This document shows, piece after piece, positions 1-10,250 of a stretch of DNA of 58,776 bases. Both the position numbers and the translations under genes were made by a program. The first letter of the stretch is position 1; the number at the start of each line of letters is the position of its first letter. The notes beneath the pieces are model-generated. The model worked only from the letters and a program-made list of their open reading frames with translations. It was not told the DNA's origin and searched no databases. The DNA lies in NCBI GenBank assembly GCA_030849075.1, contig JASAOO010003423.1:1-58776 (forward strand), in the 5' to 3' direction. The stretch is from Zelonia costaricensis (Eukaryota; Euglenozoa; Kinetoplastea; Trypanosomatida; Trypanosomatidae).

Positions 1-77
1 TACTCGGCGATGTCGCCGGTGAAGCGGCTCGGCAGGTTGCCCAAGTTCACCATCGCCTGTAGCAGTGCGGACGCCAT
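1..77 (-). CDS. 5' end of an unidentified gene, truncated by the left window edge
   Basis: Reading the minus strand from an ATG at 77 gives 25 complete codons and two bases before the window ends. The peptide begins MASALLQAMVNLGNL and continues with PSRFTGDIAE. Nearly every third codon position is G or C, like the confirmed genes here, while the sequence just upstream is low-complexity and not coding-like. A pyrimidine-rich stretch with AG dinucleotides lies about 90 bases upstream (roughly 140-175), suitable as a trans-splice acceptor. The gene has the same orientation as all the others. The fragment is too short to identify a family, and no signal peptide is obvious. The call rests on codon bias, start context and orientation only. 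Confidence 0.6.
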   Translation of the reverse strand, partial: MASALLQAMVNLGNLPSRFTGDIAE

Positions 78-1708
78 CTTGGCAAGGCTGGCGTCGCGTG
101 TACGGACGTGTGCCTGTGTGTGTATGTATGACAGGCGACTCCTCCGGGGGAAGCGATTAGGAACTCCGTGGAAGCCGGAGGTGTGCGTTCAGACAGTGTT
201 CTTTTCCCTGTGACAGCGAGCGCGAGAGAGGGGTGGATGGAAGACCACAGGAACGACTACAGTGGCGGGGGGGGGGGGGGACGCCACAGCAACGCAGGCG
301 AAAATAGCTACGGGGTTACTTACGGAGAGGCTTAGGTACGTTCGAGTGACAGACACACACACATCAACTCGCAAACACGCACGCAGGACTTGCTCAGACA
401 CGGAGAGAGAGGACACAGGGAAAGAGGGAGGAAGAGAGGCGTGCCGAGGGGTGAGCGCCGGCGCAAGTGTGCGTGTGTCCGTGCACGTGCAGCGTGTGCT
501 GGTCTCCGCTGACTGCCCCTGTTCTCGACAATCGTTGCCACACCGGGTCGTCTCCGCAGTTGTACTGAACTTGGTAAGACAGGAGGAAATGGGGGAGGGG
601 GAAGGGAAGGAAAGGAAGGCGAGGAAGCGATGGCGCAACAAGAACCAAAAAGAAAAGAAGTGAGCGTCAACAACGTAACGCCGTGAAGGCAGCTCCTGCT
701 GAGAAAGTATAGGAGAGAGGAGGGGGAGGGGGGGCAAGGAGGAGGAGGAGTTGACGTGCGTGCGTACGTGCGTGCGTGGTGGTGGTGAGCGTACGAAGGG
801 CAGCCGTGACAAATGCGAGAAACCCGCAGAAAAGAGTGCCGTGGGCGCCGTGGACGAGTCGACACGGGGGACTTCGCTTGTTGCGGCGGCGGCTGAGGGA
901 GATGTGGCTGGATGAGTGAGGAGCACAAGGGGTTCCCTAGTGTGCGCGTGTGTGTGTATGTGTGTGCGTAGGTGAGTCAGGTAGGACCGTGGGTTGGAGC
1001 TACGTAAGGGCAGCGGGGGGGGGGGTGGTTGCGGGCGGCGTGCGGCACGTGGCGGTTGTGGGCAACCGAGATGGGCGATGGAGAGAGGGTAGGACGGAGA
1101 AGGAGGTGCAAACACACGGCAAGAATACAGTAATGCTCAACTGGGATACTTCGTGCACATGTAAATGTGTGTGTGTGCAGTTGGAAGACAAGCAGAGGTC
1201 ACACACACAGGCACGCACGGAGTGGACATGCAAGAGCGAGGGCAAGAGAGAGAGAGGAGAGTTCGGCAAAAGGTGTTGCGACACGCAGGGGGGGGTGAGG
1301 GGGGGGGGCGAGCCGAGGTCCTATCCATGCCGACAGCGGCAGGACGATGCCCCAAACGGTGCTTGCCAGCAGAGGCTGGAAAACTGCCCCCCCCTCCCCC
1401 GACCTCCTCCTCTCGCGGCAGGTTCTGCGTCGCTGTCGACGCGCGCATGGCGCATGCACGCCGCACAACGTCTTCACGGAGGTTGTAGGGTCTGCGCTGG
1501 TACGTATGCAATGATGGCAACTCTCTCTGTTTTTCCTCTTTAGCAGTCTTCTCTTACGTCCGCGTGCAGGTGCCTTCGCGCGTCGCCGCACCCCACGAAG
1601 CGATGACAAGCCAAATGGCCGGATGTGCGAAGGTTCGACTGCGCCACACACACACACACACAAACGCGCGCGCACATGCCACCTGGGGACGTGTCGTTTC
1701 CCGCCATC
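78..1708. other. Intergenic region (1.6 kb), no gene recognised
   Basis: This should hold the 3' UTR of the zinc-ribbon gene and the 5' leader of the partial gene at the left edge. It contains a G-run near 267-280, GT-rich stretches near 940-965 and 1165-1180, and a tgcg/tacg repeat near 755-780. The open frames in it are Cys/Val/His/Pro-rich products of low-complexity DNA and are not credible as proteins. Confidence 0.7.
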
Positions 1709-4700
1709 TCAGTTCGTGTCCGCATCGTAGTCGCTGCTGCGCTCTGAGGAGGCGGGCGATGAAGCGGGCGAAGTGCCCAATGCGGACCGCGGCGCCGCCG
1801 CAGTAGAGACGCCCAGCCGCTCCGGCCGCGCGCGAATGGACGGCACCGCCTGCGCCGGCGCGGCTGGGCTGCTGAGTTTCCCCTTGCGACCCACCTCGCC
1901 TCCACGCGGCCCCGTGGCCGGCGACGGGGTGAGGGGCGGCGACGTGCCGCCGCTGGTGGGGTGGGGCCGCACGCGCTGCTCGGGTGATCGACTGCCGCTG
2001 CCGCCCCCTCGGCTGGGCGCAGACTCGGGACTGCGTGAGGTGGAGCGGGACGAGCTCTTGCACTGCGGGCGCGGTGGCGGCTGCTGCTGGTGCTGCTCGA
2101 GACGGCGACGGCGGCGGCCGGTTTTCTTCGTCTTGCGGCGCAGCGGGGCTGCGAGGCCGTCGCTGTCATCGCCCACTTCGCGGTCCGCGTCGTCCACGTC
2201 GTCGCTGTCGCTGGCGTGTGCGGCCGCCGCCGTGCGCCCCCGCTTGCGCTGCGGCGGGCAGTGGTGGCGGTCTCGGCGCTGGCGGCCGCCATCATCTTCG
2301 TCGCGTTCCTCGTTCTCATCCCTCTCCGCCTCGCTGCTCGATGCCGGCTCGCACTCCGGTGCAGCGGCGCACTGGAGTTCTTCGTCGTCGCTGTCGTCGC
2401 TGCTGCTGCGGCTACTGTCTTGACTGTCGACGAGCTTCGGCTTAGCAGGCAGGCGAGTAGACGAAGGGCGAGTCGACATCGTCGCCTCCCCGCTCGCACG
2501 CTCGGCACGACGGCTTGCGCGAACGGGTGAGAGCGTGCCCGAGTAGCGCGCCTTCGACGCCTGCCACGCCACCTCCGACGGCGGCAGCGCGAAGTCCGCC
2601 TCCTCCACCACCTCGCCTAGCCCCGCTGCCCCCGCCCTGGCGGCGTCGGCGGCATCCGACGTGCCACTACGGCGCGCGTCCGGCCCCTTCGACCCACGCG
2701 CCTCGAGGCGACCGCTTGCGCGCTGCGCAGTTGAGTACGGCTGCTGCTGCGGCAGTTGGGGCTGACCTTGGTGTCGCTGTGCGGTGGACGGGCGTGGGCT
2801 GCGCCGACTGGACATGTCCGACGTGGAGCCGACAGAGGACGGAGTGGGCGATGGGGACGCGTTCTCGCGTCCCGCCGCCCCTGTGGTAGCAGCGCTGTCC
2901 TCGCCTCGTGCGCGGCGCTGCGACCCCGGCGGCGACCCCACGGCAGGGCGGATGGGCGGCGACGGCGTTGGCTGCCGACCCGCGTGCGGCGGCGAGCGCT
3001 GCACCCTGCCGGCGTGCGCGGCCGCGCCGATACTGCTGCCGCTGATCCCGCTGTGCTTGCCCCCCAGTGTCGGCGTTGCGCTGCTCGCGGGCTTCGGCGC
3101 GAGTGGCGGCGAGGAGAGCAGCGGCGGCAGCGGGGGTGGGGGCGAGAGGCGCACGGGGGTGTGCGGGCTCGTCATGCGTGCCCGACTGCCCGGTGTAGTG
3201 GCTGCGCCCGCGGACAAAGTCGCTTTCTCCTGCTGCTGCTGCTGCGGCGGCGGAGCGGGTATCGCAGGCGGCAGCTTCCCCTCCGCGGCGAGCTGCATCA
3301 GCGCGGCTTTACGCTCTTCGTAGACCGCGATGAAGGTGTACACGCGCTGCAGGCGGCGCCGGCACTCCTCGGCATCAAACACAGTAAAGGACGTGTGCGT
3401 GATAAGCGCTTCACTTGCCTGGGGACCTCCGGCGGTTGCCGCGGCAGCCCCGGCAGCGCCGCGCGATCGGCTCGCGTGTTCGGGTGGCGACGTGCGACGG
3501 CGACGGCGCGCTGACCCCGCGTTGCCGCGCGTGGTCGAGTGCATGCGGGTGCCGCTGCCGTCCACCTCCTCCGCATCGTCGTCATCGTCATCGCTGTCCC
3601 CTGCCCCGCCTCTGCCGGATGTCGCACGCGCCGCAAGCGCGAGGTCGGTGGCCGTGCCAAGCAGTACCTCCCAGTACGCTGGCATCGCGTAGCGCAGCAG
3701 CCGCAGCACCGCGTCGTGGTCGCTGCGCGCGCGCTCGGTCTCTGACGCATTCACGGCCGCGCCAGAGTTACGCGGCGATGCACGCGAGCCACGCGTGCTG
3801 CCGCGGTGGAGCGGTGCGTCGGACTCGACAGCGGTGTTGTCCGTGTCCTCCTCGTCCTCATCAAGGCCGCTGTCTTCGTCGTCGTCGTTCCCGTCGTCCT
3901 GCCCCCCGGCACGTCCGCGCTTGCGGCGGCGCAGGAGTTGCCGTGTCTTGCGCTTGGCGGCGTCGGCGGTGCTCTCGGCCAACTCGAGCTCTGGCAGCGG
4001 CTGGAGCGGCCCGTCAACCCCGCTCGCCCACGCATCACGCAGCTTGCCTCCGTTCCCGTTGCCACTACCGCAGCTGTTGTACCTCTTGCTGCCCGCCGGC
4101 ACGGGGCTGCTGCCCCTCGCATCACCACCACCCGCACCCGCACCACCACCACCAACACCACCAACACTAGCGATGGTCAGCGGCGGGGTACGCAGTCGCG
4201 GCCCCGTCGGCGTCGCGACTGCGTTGTGGTACGACGTGGTGGTGGTCGTCATGGCCGACGCGTTCCGTGGGCCGGCCCCGGAGTTCGTGCGGAGCACTGG
4301 GCTGCGCGACGGCGCGATGGAGGGCGGCGTCATCGTGTACGGCTGCCACGCCGACGCCAGCGGCGGGGATGGGCCGCGCGGGCGTCCTCCGTGCGTACCA
4401 CTGGTGCTGCTACTGCCGTGTTGGAAGGCGCTGTGGCGACTCGATGCTGACCCCATCGCGCTGGAGCTGCCGTTGGCGAAGGCAGAGACACCGCAGGAGG
4501 CGTTGGTGGACGCGGACACGGCGATGAACTTCGACTTGGGACTGCGCAGCAGCTTCGGCGTGCCAGGGCGGCTATTGCGGTAGTGCGGAGGCGACCAACC
4601 AACACCCCCACCAACCCCGCTGCCGCCCGCGAACGGCAACCCCGACGTCATGTCCGCGGCGCCGTCATCGTAGTCTGCGCCGTCCTCCACGTCGTCGTCG

Positions 4701-7700
4701 ACGTAGAGCAGCTCCTCCACCCAGTTCGTGCGCACCGCGGCATCGGCACCGGCGAGCCGCCGGTGCAGCAGCTCCAGCAACCCAACCAGCGACGCGTACA
4801 GGGCCACCACGCGGTTCTCGGACAGCCCGCACAAGAGCGACACGTGCGGCAGCACCAGCAAGTTCCACTGCAGGTCGCGCCGTAGCTGCTGCACATCCAG
4901 CGGTGGCGCGGCCGACAGCAGCGTCTCTGTATCGCCCCAGCCCCGCAGCGTCGGCCCCAGAGCCGCCGCCGCCGCCGCGCCGGGGCCGAAGAAGGCCGCG
5001 CTGGCGGGGAGCTGCTGCAGCTGCAGCCGCGACGCCGCGCTCGCCTGCTCGCGAATTGAGGCGAGGGCGTCGAGCCGCGAGGCGAGCATCGGCACCCGCA
5101 TCCGGCGCCGCACGCGCGCGCACCTGTCGAGGCTGCGCACCACGCTCCCCCACGGGTCCCCGCCGCCCACGGCCGCACCCGCGCCCACCGCGAACTCGAG
5201 CACCTGCCGCGCCGCCTCCGTCTCCACCGCCACGACGACGGGCGGCGCCACGTGCATGCCGAGCCGCTCCACCAGCTTCTCCTTCGCGTTCATGTAGCAG
5301 AGGGTGAGGCGGCGGGTGTGGCGGTTCAGGGTGATTGTTTTGCGTCCGGAGCGCAGGCACGTGAAGATCGCCAGCCCCTCCTGCCACAGCACGCTCGAGA
5401 GGAAGTACACGCCGTTGAAGTGCCTCTCCACCTCGTCCGTCACGCGCAGCACGTAGTTGAACTGGTACAGCTGCGGCGCCTGCTGCTTGCGCAGGATGCG
5501 CTGCACGAGTCGCGTCAGGGCGCTCTGGCGATCGCGCGTCGAGTTCTGGGCATCATTCAGCTGCCGCAGCGCCGTCAGCAGCGGCAGGCGGTCGCCCGAG
5601 TGGAGGGCCATGTAGGCGCACATCCACGACGAGGTCAGGGGGGAGAGGCGCCGCGAGAGGGGCATCACGTCATAGCTACCCCGCTGCACCGCCGTCCGCA
5701 GCGTCGCCACGAAGCCGCTCGCCGAGCCGCCGTAGAGGCCGCTGCGCAGGGCCGTATCAGCCAGCTCCATGGGCGTCAGCCGGAAGACTGCGGCAAAGAC
5801 GTGCAGCAGCGCGTTGGCGCACGGCGACGTCAGGATCCACTCGAAGCGCTTGTGGAACGGCGAGGTGGGCGTGGTGAGGGCCGGCGCTGCTGAGCTGGAC
5901 GCTGCCGATGGTGCCGACGCGCTGTCGGCGTTGGCGTCGTGTCGATGGGCGTGCCGCTCCGCCGCGGCGAGCAGCGACGCGTCCTTCGCCGCCGCCAGGC
6001 CGGTCAGCGTCTGCTCCCACGCGGTGAGGACGCGGTGCTTCCGCGCTGCAGCCGCGTCTTCTTCGTCGTCGTCGCCCTCACTGTGGTTCCTCTGTGGGGC
6101 GTGATCGGCGCTGCTGAGGGCACGCTCACCACGCCCGGCGAGCTCCTCCGGCGCGGTGTCCAGGAGGTGCTGGTGAAAGCTGTTGGGGTCGCGGTACGAC
6201 CGGCGGGTCGGGTACAGGCCGAGCGCGTCGAGCCACATACCAATGCGCTGCGCGTTCTGCGCCGCCGCGGCGGGTGAGCTGGACGAGGCGGCGATGGGCT
6301 GCCCATCCACGCGTCGCGCCAGCTCGAGCGCGACCACCACCGCCGTGAGCTCCGGGCTTAGACCCGAGACGCCGGTCGCCGAGAAGGGCATCGGGCAGAG
6401 CGGGACAGCCCGGTCCTTCAGCGCCTTCATGGCGTCCACACGGCCCGGCACGCGGCCCGGGTGCCACAGCACGCTCGGCACCCCGTACGCGGCCGCCACC
6501 GTGAAGATGTTCTGCAGGTGCTGCAGCGACACCTCGGTCGACTCGAAGAAGGACGGCGCCGTGACGCCGAGCAACGCGCTGATGAGCTCCACGTCGACCC
6601 ACTGCAGCTCCACCTCCGCACGCGGTGCCGAGGCGGCAGCGCTGCCGCTGAGTGCGGCCGCAGCGGTCGCGCTGGACGTCGTGGGCAGGCTGCGCGTCTC
6701 GGCCCCGGTCACTCCGCGGCCGGCGAGGCAGAAGAGTGGAAAGAGGGAGACGAAGCGGTGGAGCAGCAGGCTGAGGTACAGCGCGGCGGCGCGGATGCAC
6801 GGCGCCGTGCCGCGCGGGAGCCCCGGTGCGGTGAGCAGGCTGCTCATGTCGTACGCGGCGCGCAGCACCATGGGAAGCGCCTCCCCAGAGGGAAGCAGCA
6901 CACCAGAGGCGGCGCCTCCGCTGCCGCTGCCCTCCACCGGACGGCGACCCGAGCCAGCGCCTGCTGCCTGCCGAGTCGCGCTTGTGGCGGCGCCGAAGGC
7001 GGCTGCGGGTGCGGACGAGGCGTGCGGACGCGCCGTCGGTACGGCCGCGCCGTCGTGGCGCTGGCTGGCTGCACTCGACGCCGGCGGGGCTGCAGAGCCG
7101 CTGCTGGTGGTGGTGTTGGCGTTGTCGTTGGTGCTCCCGTCCGTCGACCCCGCCGACCCGAGCAGCGGAATGCGCTGCAGCCACTCGTAGAAGAAGAGGT
7201 ACGCGTCGATGGGGCCGCCACCGCCCGCGCCGCTGCCAACGCCGACAGCGGACACGCCGGCTGCGGCTCCAACCTTGCCAGTGCTCACCGCAGAGGGGGC
7301 GCCGCCGCCGCCGGAGGTGCCCAGCGTGTCCACGGCATCGTCGTCATCGCCACTGTCCTCCACGTCGTCCATGTCCTCCTTGCTGGCCGGGATGTCCTCC
7401 ACGACGGCATTGCTGCGCGTCGTGCCGGCGCCGCTCAGGCAGAAGGTGCACTGGTACTCCACGTCGCCCGAGGGCATCCACGCGTCCTGCATCCCGCACT
7501 TGGCGCAGCTCGGCGGGCGGTACGACCACCACACCACGTACAGCATCTTGTCATACACCCGCCACGCCGTCGCCGTCCACGGGTCAGCGAAGACGTCCAG
7601 AAACGCGCCGCGTAGAACAGGGTGGTTCGCCGCTTCGCTCGCCGCCGCGCCACTGCCGCCGTGGAAGTGCACGTCGCGGTCCTCTCCGCCCTCTGCGTCC

Positions 7701-8065
7701 TCCTCTGCCCCGTCGCCGACGATGCTCGAGCGCCGCGTGTGCGGCTGCGGTGGGGCGCCGCTGGGCCCTACGAGAAACCCCGAGGCGGCGGACGGCGCTG
7801 CCCCGCTTGCTTTGGGGTGCATCTTGGAGCTGGAGAGCGAAGACGGCGTGGACGGGGCGCTGGACTGCTGACTCGCGTCCCCCACCGAGTGTGGGGTGGT
7901 TGACGGGAACAGGGACGACGCATTGAGGCTGTTGCTGATGTTGTTGTTCTTGCCGCTCATGGCACTTCGACGTTGCAGCTGCGCGACGGCGCTGACCAGG
8001 TTTCGCACCAGCGCCTCCAGCTCGAGCAGCTGGTTGCGCGTCAGCGGGGTGATGCGCTGGGACAT
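1709..8065 (-). CDS. Large protein (2118 aa) with a zinc ribbon and helical core; possible TAF1B/Rrn7-like factor
   Basis: The frame runs from ATG at 8065 to TGA at 1709. The N-terminus has a helix (LLELEALVRNLVSAVAQL) and a Ser-rich linker. A Cx2C...Cx2C zinc ribbon follows at about residues 186-205, with CAKCGMQDAW and YQCTFC. Residues of about 400-620 are strongly helical, including AALYLSLLLHRFVSLFPLF near 425 and ELTAVVVALELARRVDGQP near 570. Further ordered helices continue to about 1150. The last ~950 residues are low-complexity Ser/Pro/Gly/Arg with acidic runs and look disordered. A zinc ribbon followed by cyclin-like helices resembles the TFIIB-related TAF1B/Rrn7 family of RNA polymerase I factors. 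That is inference from pattern only, and the protein is far longer than those factors. The probable trans-splice AG lies at 8105-8106, giving a leader of about 39 nt. The CDS is secure; the function is not. Confidence 0.88.
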   Translation of the reverse strand: MSQRITPLTRNQLLELEALVRNLVSAVAQLQRRSAMSGKNNNISNSLNASSLFPSTTPHSVGDASQQSSAPSTPSSLSSSKMHPKASGAAPSAASGFLVGPSGAPPQPHTRRSSIVGDGAEEDAEGGEDRDVHFHGGSGAAASEAANHPVLRGAFLDVFADPWTATAWRVYDKMLYVVWWSYRPPSCAKCGMQDAWMPSGDVEYQCTFCLSGAGTTRSNAVVEDIPASKEDMDDVEDSGDDDDAVDTLGTSGGGGAPSAVSTGKVGAAAGVSAVGVGSGAGGGGPIDAYLFFYEWLQRIPLLGSAGSTDGSTNDNANTTTSSGSAAPPASSAASQRHDGAAVPTARPHASSAPAAAFGAATSATRQAAGAGSGRRPVEGSGSGGAASGVLLPSGEALPMVLRAAYDMSSLLTAPGLPRGTAPCIRAAALYLSLLLHRFVSLFPLFCLAGRGVTGAETRSLPTTSSATAAAALSGSAAASAPRAEVELQWVDVELISALLGVTAPSFFESTEVSLQHLQNIFTVAAAYGVPSVLWHPGRVPGRVDAMKALKDRAVPLCPMPFSATGVSGLSPELTAVVVALELARRVDGQPIAASSSSPAAAAQNAQRIGMWLDALGLYPTRRSYRDPNSFHQHLLDTAPEELAGRGERALSSADHAPQRNHSEGDDDEEDAAAARKHRVLTAWEQTLTGLAAAKDASLLAAAERHAHRHDANADSASAPSAASSSAAPALTTPTSPFHKRFEWILTSPCANALLHVFAAVFRLTPMELADTALRSGLYGGSASGFVATLRTAVQRGSYDVMPLSRRLSPLTSSWMCAYMALHSGDRLPLLTALRQLNDAQNSTRDRQSALTRLVQRILRKQQAPQLYQFNYVLRVTDEVERHFNGVYFLSSVLWQEGLAIFTCLRSGRKTITLNRHTRRLTLCYMNAKEKLVERLGMHVAPPVVVAVETEAARQVLEFAVGAGAAVGGGDPWGSVVRSLDRCARVRRRMRVPMLASRLDALASIREQASAASRLQLQQLPASAAFFGPGAAAAAALGPTLRGWGDTETLLSAAPPLDVQQLRRDLQWNLLVLPHVSLLCGLSENRVVALYASLVGLLELLHRRLAGADAAVRTNWVEELLYVDDDVEDGADYDDGAADMTSGLPFAGGSGVGGGVGWSPPHYRNSRPGTPKLLRSPKSKFIAVSASTNASCGVSAFANGSSSAMGSASSRHSAFQHGSSSTSGTHGGRPRGPSPPLASAWQPYTMTPPSIAPSRSPVLRTNSGAGPRNASAMTTTTTSYHNAVATPTGPRLRTPPLTIASVGGVGGGGAGAGGGDARGSSPVPAGSKRYNSCGSGNGNGGKLRDAWASGVDGPLQPLPELELAESTADAAKRKTRQLLRRRKRGRAGGQDDGNDDDEDSGLDEDEEDTDNTAVESDAPLHRGSTRGSRASPRNSGAAVNASETERARSDHDAVLRLLRYAMPAYWEVLLGTATDLALAARATSGRGGAGDSDDDDDDAEEVDGSGTRMHSTTRGNAGSARRRRRTSPPEHASRSRGAAGAAAATAGGPQASEALITHTSFTVFDAEECRRRLQRVYTFIAVYEERKAALMQLAAEGKLPPAIPAPPPQQQQQEKATLSAGAATTPGSRARMTSPHTPVRLSPPPPLPPLLSSPPLAPKPASSATPTLGGKHSGISGSSIGAAAHAGRVQRSPPHAGRQPTPSPPIRPAVGSPPGSQRRARGEDSAATTGAAGRENASPSPTPSSVGSTSDMSSRRSPRPSTAQRHQGQPQLPQQQPYSTAQRASGRLEARGSKGPDARRSGTSDAADAARAGAAGLGEVVEEADFALPPSEVAWQASKARYSGTLSPVRASRRAERASGEATMSTRPSSTRLPAKPKLVDSQDSSRSSSDDSDDEELQCAAAPECEPASSSEAERDENEERDEDDGGRQRRDRHHCPPQRKRGRTAAAAHASDSDDVDDADREVGDDSDGLAAPLRRKTKKTGRRRRRLEQHQQQPPPRPQCKSSSRSTSRSPESAPSRGGGSGSRSPEQRVRPHPTSGGTSPPLTPSPATGPRGGEVGRKGKLSSPAAPAQAVPSIRARPERLGVSTAAAPRSALGTSPASSPASSERSSDYDADTN

Positions 8066-8893
8066 GATGGGGCTCGGCCCTCTTGTTTAGACAATAGGCG
8101 TGCCCTAAAGTGGCGCGTATCGAGGGTATTAGGTGAGGAGGAGCCCACACGAGCGGCGAAGAGGTTTGCTAAAGAGGCTGGGGGAGGGAGGGTGCACGCG
8201 TATGCCCGTACGAGGTCGCGCGCACCAGCTCTGGTGCTGCGCGTGTGTCACGTGCGTGATAGAGGCACCGCGGGGCGAAGGGGCGGGGGGGGGGGGAGGC
8301 GAGGAGGGAGGGAAGTGAGCGGGTAGGGAAAGAGAAGAGGAGCGCAAGTCGGCGAAACGGCCCGACGTGTGCGAGGAGCCACCACCACGGCGGAGATGCT
8401 CAACAGGCACACACACACACAACTCCGTTGTCAAGGTCGAAGGACGGCTTCCAGCACGCATGCACACGGTGTCGTCAGCCGCTGCCACAGGGTTCTCTTC
8501 TGGAATTGAGTTTCCCTCTTGTGCTTGCTGTCGTAGCTTCAGTGAAGGTTGCGCGAGGACGGAGGAAGAGGGGGGGGGTAGAGCAGGTCACAGAAGAAGC
8601 GGCGGGGACGTGAAGCGAGGTGTACAAGGCGATGGGGCACGGCGAGCGCATAGGAAGAAAAAAAAATGGAGCAGTGCGACGCGTTGTAGCATCGCGAACG
8701 CACACACCTGCACACGCACACACAAACACACACACGAACACACGTGCATTCTCGTTCACAGACGGGCACACAACACACAGCAGAGACGTACAGGGACACA
8801 AACACACCCACAGTCTCACAAATGCGAGGGTAAACGAACAGCGAAGCGAACGCAGTGCTCAGCGTAGGCAGAACGAAAGAGGGAGCGCGCCTC
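8066..8893. other. Intergenic region (0.8 kb)
   Basis: This spans the 3' UTR of the GTPase gene and the 5' leader of the zinc-ribbon gene. It carries a G-run at about 8284-8297 and a CA-rich stretch at about 8700-8745. No gene is seen. Confidence 0.7.
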
Positions 8894-10243
8894 TCAGCAC
8901 CCCCACGGCCCGTTGCTGTTCGCTTGCACGGCGCCTCCCCCCACTTGCGCGCCGTCCGCAGAGCCAAAGCCGCGAAGGTCAAGCGGCTTCTTCTTCGCCC
9001 ATGGCGCTGCGGCAGACGCACGGCTTGCCTGTCGCAGCGCCATGTGCTCCAAGCTCGCGGCCGGCCCCGAGTAGGCGCCGCCCTCGTGCACTGCAGGCGC
9101 GGAAGCCGCACGCGCAAGCTGCTGCTGCGATGCGGCCGCCAGTGTTGTGGTGGTGGTGCTGCTGAGTGCGAGCCCTGGGCTAGGCCACGTGCTGGGATTC
9201 CCTTCCACCTCCATCCCACCCATCAGCCGCATGGGTGAGGCAGGTACGGAGCAGGCCGCCGTCCACATCTGCGTGCCGCGTCCGGCTGGCCCGCCCCTGG
9301 GCGGCGTTGGCGATGGGAGGGCTGATGCCGGCTCCAGCGCTGCTGCCGCCTGCACCGCATCGACGGCGAGGACGAGGTGCGTGAAGGCCTCGAGAACGCC
9401 CGTGCCGGACAGCGCCGATGTCATGAAGTTCCGCATCCCCATCGCGTGCGAGATGCGATCTGCCTCCTGCTGCAGCGCGTCCAGCGCACCGGCGTGCCGC
9501 GCCTCACCCGTCAGCAGGTCCATCTTGGCGCCGACGACGACACATACGCAGTCGCCGCACGCGAGCTCCATGACGCGGGCAGCCCACCGCGGCAGGTTCA
9601 CGAGCGTCTCGCGCCGCGTGACGTCGTAGACTAGGATGGCGCCTACTGCGTTGCGGTAGAAGGCGTTGCTGATCACCCCCGCGTTGCGCTCCTGCCCCGC
9701 GGTGTCCCAGAGCTGCAGCACCACCGTCTCTGTCACGCCTACTGCGCCGTAGGGGATGTCCACCTCACGCGCGCAGAACTCGGCTCCGAGGGTGGAGGGC
9801 AGGGCGGGGTCGTACGCGTTGTGGCAGTAGCGGTGCATTAAGTTCGACTTGCCCACGCCTGCCTCGCCGACGATCAGCACCTTGTACGTTCGCAGGAAGC
9901 CGTTGTGGCATCCCACGCTGGCGGGCAGGAGCGGGGCCCCGTACATGTGGTGCGGAGACGCAGCCGCGACCGCAATGCTCGTCGTCAGCGGACGTGGGTG
10001 GGCGACGTAGACGTGGGTCTCTGCGTCTGCCACGCTCGCGTGCGACGACGTGAGGCTGCCGCCGCCACCGCCGTTCAGGTTGGCACGCCCTTGGGGGCTG
10101 GGCTTCACTGCCGCTTGTGGGCTCGCGTGTCTGCTGGTGTTCGCCGTGCTCGGCGGTGCGGAAGAGGAGGTGAGCTGCGCGGCGGCGTCCTCGGCGGCCT
10201 GACGCAGGTACTCTGCCTCGCTGCTGTCTTCTTGTTTCTCCAT
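8894..10243 (-). CDS. Rab/Ras-like small GTPase with long N- and C-terminal extensions
   Basis: The product is 449 aa, about twice a normal Rab. The G domain lies at about residues 115-290. It has the P-loop GEAGVGKS with Lys132, a switch I segment STLGAEF with the conserved Thr, switch II WDTAGQER near 178-185, and a SAL motif near 274. The base-specificity motif reads GAKMDL near 238, so the usual Asn of NKxD is replaced by Ala. The order and spacing are those of a Rab-type molecular switch for membrane traffic. About 115 disordered Ser/Ala/Pro residues precede the domain and about 160 follow it. The protein ends in WGC, a single terminal Cys rather than a CC or CxC prenylation signal. ATG at 10243 is preceded by a strong polypyrimidine tract and AG seven bases before the leader ends. 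The subfamily is not identifiable by eye. Confidence 0.93.
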   Translation of the reverse strand: MEKQEDSSEAEYLRQAAEDAAAQLTSSSAPPSTANTSRHASPQAAVKPSPQGRANLNGGGGGSLTSSHASVADAETHVYVAHPRPLTTSIAVAAASPHHMYGAPLLPASVGCHNGFLRTYKVLIVGEAGVGKSNLMHRYCHNAYDPALPSTLGAEFCAREVDIPYGAVGVTETVVLQLWDTAGQERNAGVISNAFYRNAVGAILVYDVTRRETLVNLPRWAARVMELACGDCVCVVVGAKMDLLTGEARHAGALDALQQEADRISHAMGMRNFMTSALSGTGVLEAFTHLVLAVDAVQAAAALEPASALPSPTPPRGGPAGRGTQMWTAACSVPASPMRLMGGMEVEGNPSTWPSPGLALSSTTTTTLAAASQQQLARAASAPAVHEGGAYSGPAASLEHMALRQASRASAAAPWAKKKPLDLRGFGSADGAQVGGGAVQANSNGPWGC

Positions 10244-10250
10244 TTTGGGA

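Noticed and set aside
189..1115. 308-codon minus-strand frame
   Set aside because: The product is Pro/Ser/Thr/His low complexity from purine-rich intergenic DNA, with no codon bias like the real genes.
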